From positions 6,634,001 to 6,698,000 of the forward strand of contig NZ_CP021780.1 of assembly GCF_002192415.1 (NCBI RefSeq): a DNA stretch of 64,000 nt. The letters run 5' to 3'. Source of the stretch: Paenibacillus donghaensis. GTDB taxonomy: Bacteria > Bacillota > Bacilli > Paenibacillales > Paenibacillaceae. Shown one piece after another: positions 63,541 to 64,000 of this stretch. The translations under genes were made by a program, and so were the position numbers. The notes under the pieces are model-generated. The model was not told the DNA's origin, searched no databases, and worked only from the letters and a program-made list of their open reading frames with translations. How positions within the stretch are numbered: the first letter of the stretch is position 1; each line of letters opens with the position of its first letter.

Positions 63541-64000
63541 TAGCTGCGTTTACATCTCTATCGTGTGGGGCACCACATTCAGGACAAGTCCATTCACGTA
63601 CAGCAAGGTTCTTCACTTCTGCGTTTTTGTAGCCGCAGCAGGAACATAGTTGGCTACTTGCCAAGTGTTTGGGTGCTATCATCAAGGTTCTCCCGTACCA
63701 CTTTGCCTTATATTCGAGCATCGCTCGAAACAGGCTCCACGATACTTCTGAAATGGCTTTAGCTAATTTGTGATTCTGCATCATGTTCTTTACACGCAAG
63801 TCTTCCATCACGATCACTTGGTTATCGCGTATCATTTGGGTTGACGTTTTGTGCAAGAAGTCTTTACGCTGATTCGTTATTTTTTCATGAAGCTTGGCTA
63901 CCTTCAGCCTTGCCTTATTTCTGTTATGGCTTCCTTTCTTCTTTCTCGACAAGTTCTTTTGCAGCTTGGCTAATCGTTGTTCAGATGTACGAAGATGCTT
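63515..64000 (-). CDS. tnpB: RNA-guided endonuclease TnpB, C-terminal part (continues beyond window)
   Basis: The frame is open to the edge of the window, so the N-terminal part is not seen. Visible: helical [20 protein letters not shown], RuvC II with Glu in [12 protein letters not shown], the zinc ribbon CSCCGYKN...CPECG, and RuvC III Asp in [10 protein letters not shown]. All three visible signature parts are intact, so the nuclease may be active. The TAA/TAG stop leads directly into the reRNA region. Confidence 0.88.
   Translation of the reverse strand, partial: KHLRTSEQRLAKLQKNLSRKKKGSHNRNKARLKVAKLHEKITNQRKDFLHKTSTQMIRDNQVIVMEDLRVKNMMQNHKLAKAISEVSWSLFRAMLEYKAKWYGRTLMIAPKHLASSQLCSCCGYKNAEVKNLAVREWTCPECGAPHDRDVNAAKNLLKLAI

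Larger units (their letters stand above)
63411..64000 (-). mobile_element. IS200/IS605-family element, right end with tnpB
   Basis: The right end is marked by the subterminal hairpin CCACCT-AAG-AGGTGG at 63422-63436 followed (minus strand) by GTGTAGTTCA. The tnpB reading frame is directed to this end and runs past the window edge. In this family the region from the tnpB stop to the right end encodes the guide RNA scaffold (reRNA). No tnpA is visible within the window. Confidence 0.75.

Overview
The window looks like a chromosomal segment of a Paenibacillus-type member of the Bacillales. The reasons are moderately high GC, strong AGGAGG ribosome binding sites with many TTG and GTG starts, and Bacillales gene families: mhqDOP/mhqR, hxlAB/hxlR, a ydaJKLMN-like exopolysaccharide operon, ydjO, rpmE2 and xpt-pbuX. 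The genus is an inference; no rRNA or tRNA gene is present to test it.

Layout. 0.1-7 kb: an ECF transporter ATPase followed by an unusual ATPase-EcfT fusion, a nitroreductase, an EamA exporter and a membrane glycosyltransferase. 7.6-10.6 kb: a quinone-resistance module (mhqD-mhqO, DoxX, MarR-type MhqR) with palindromic operators. 10.8-14 kb: futalosine-pathway menaquinone genes mqnB-mqnD, a methyltransferase and an orphan nuclease-like protein. 14.7-18.5 kb: potABCD polyamine uptake. 18.8-26 kb: a FUSC-type membrane protein, a c-di-GMP-I riboswitch controlling a FapA/DUF342 protein, redox enzymes, an MFS remnant, an ArsR regulator and an aldehyde dehydrogenase. 26.7-35 kb: a GGDEF-EAL protein, an LLM oxidoreductase, a surface protein with its class D sortase, and pepT. 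36-39 kb: an Old Yellow Enzyme and the formaldehyde module hxlAB-hxlR. 39-46 kb: MATE exporter, ydjO, a cold-shock gene, small genes, a diguanylate cyclase and rpmE2. 46-54.5 kb: a six-gene c-di-GMP-linked exopolysaccharide operon. 55-59.3 kb: a six-gene operon joining a K+ channel, DUF350, a lipoprotein, a glutathionylspermidine-synthase-like ATP-grasp enzyme and a Gly/Ser-tailed surface protein. 59.4-64 kb: an MFS exporter, a response-regulator remnant, riboswitch-controlled xpt-pbuX and the end of an IS200/IS605-type element with tnpB.

How the genes work together. c-di-GMP is a recurring theme: a riboswitch, one GGDEF-EAL protein, one intact GGDEF protein, and a degenerate GGDEF receptor in the polysaccharide operon. 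Electrophile and aldehyde stress is a second theme: mhq, hxl, ALDH, AKR, OYE and nitroreductases.

The most unusual feature of the DNA is in the gaps. Two non-autonomous repeat families (called A and B here) share the terminal inverted repeat GTTACTACTTAGG. Family B carries four internal palindromes, and at least one A element sits in the loop of a B palindrome, flanked by a 6-bp duplication. Additional families are an 84-bp MITE-like pair (E), a downstream repeat (C) and a stack of CCTGCA...TGCAGG palindromes (D). No transposase for them lies in the window.
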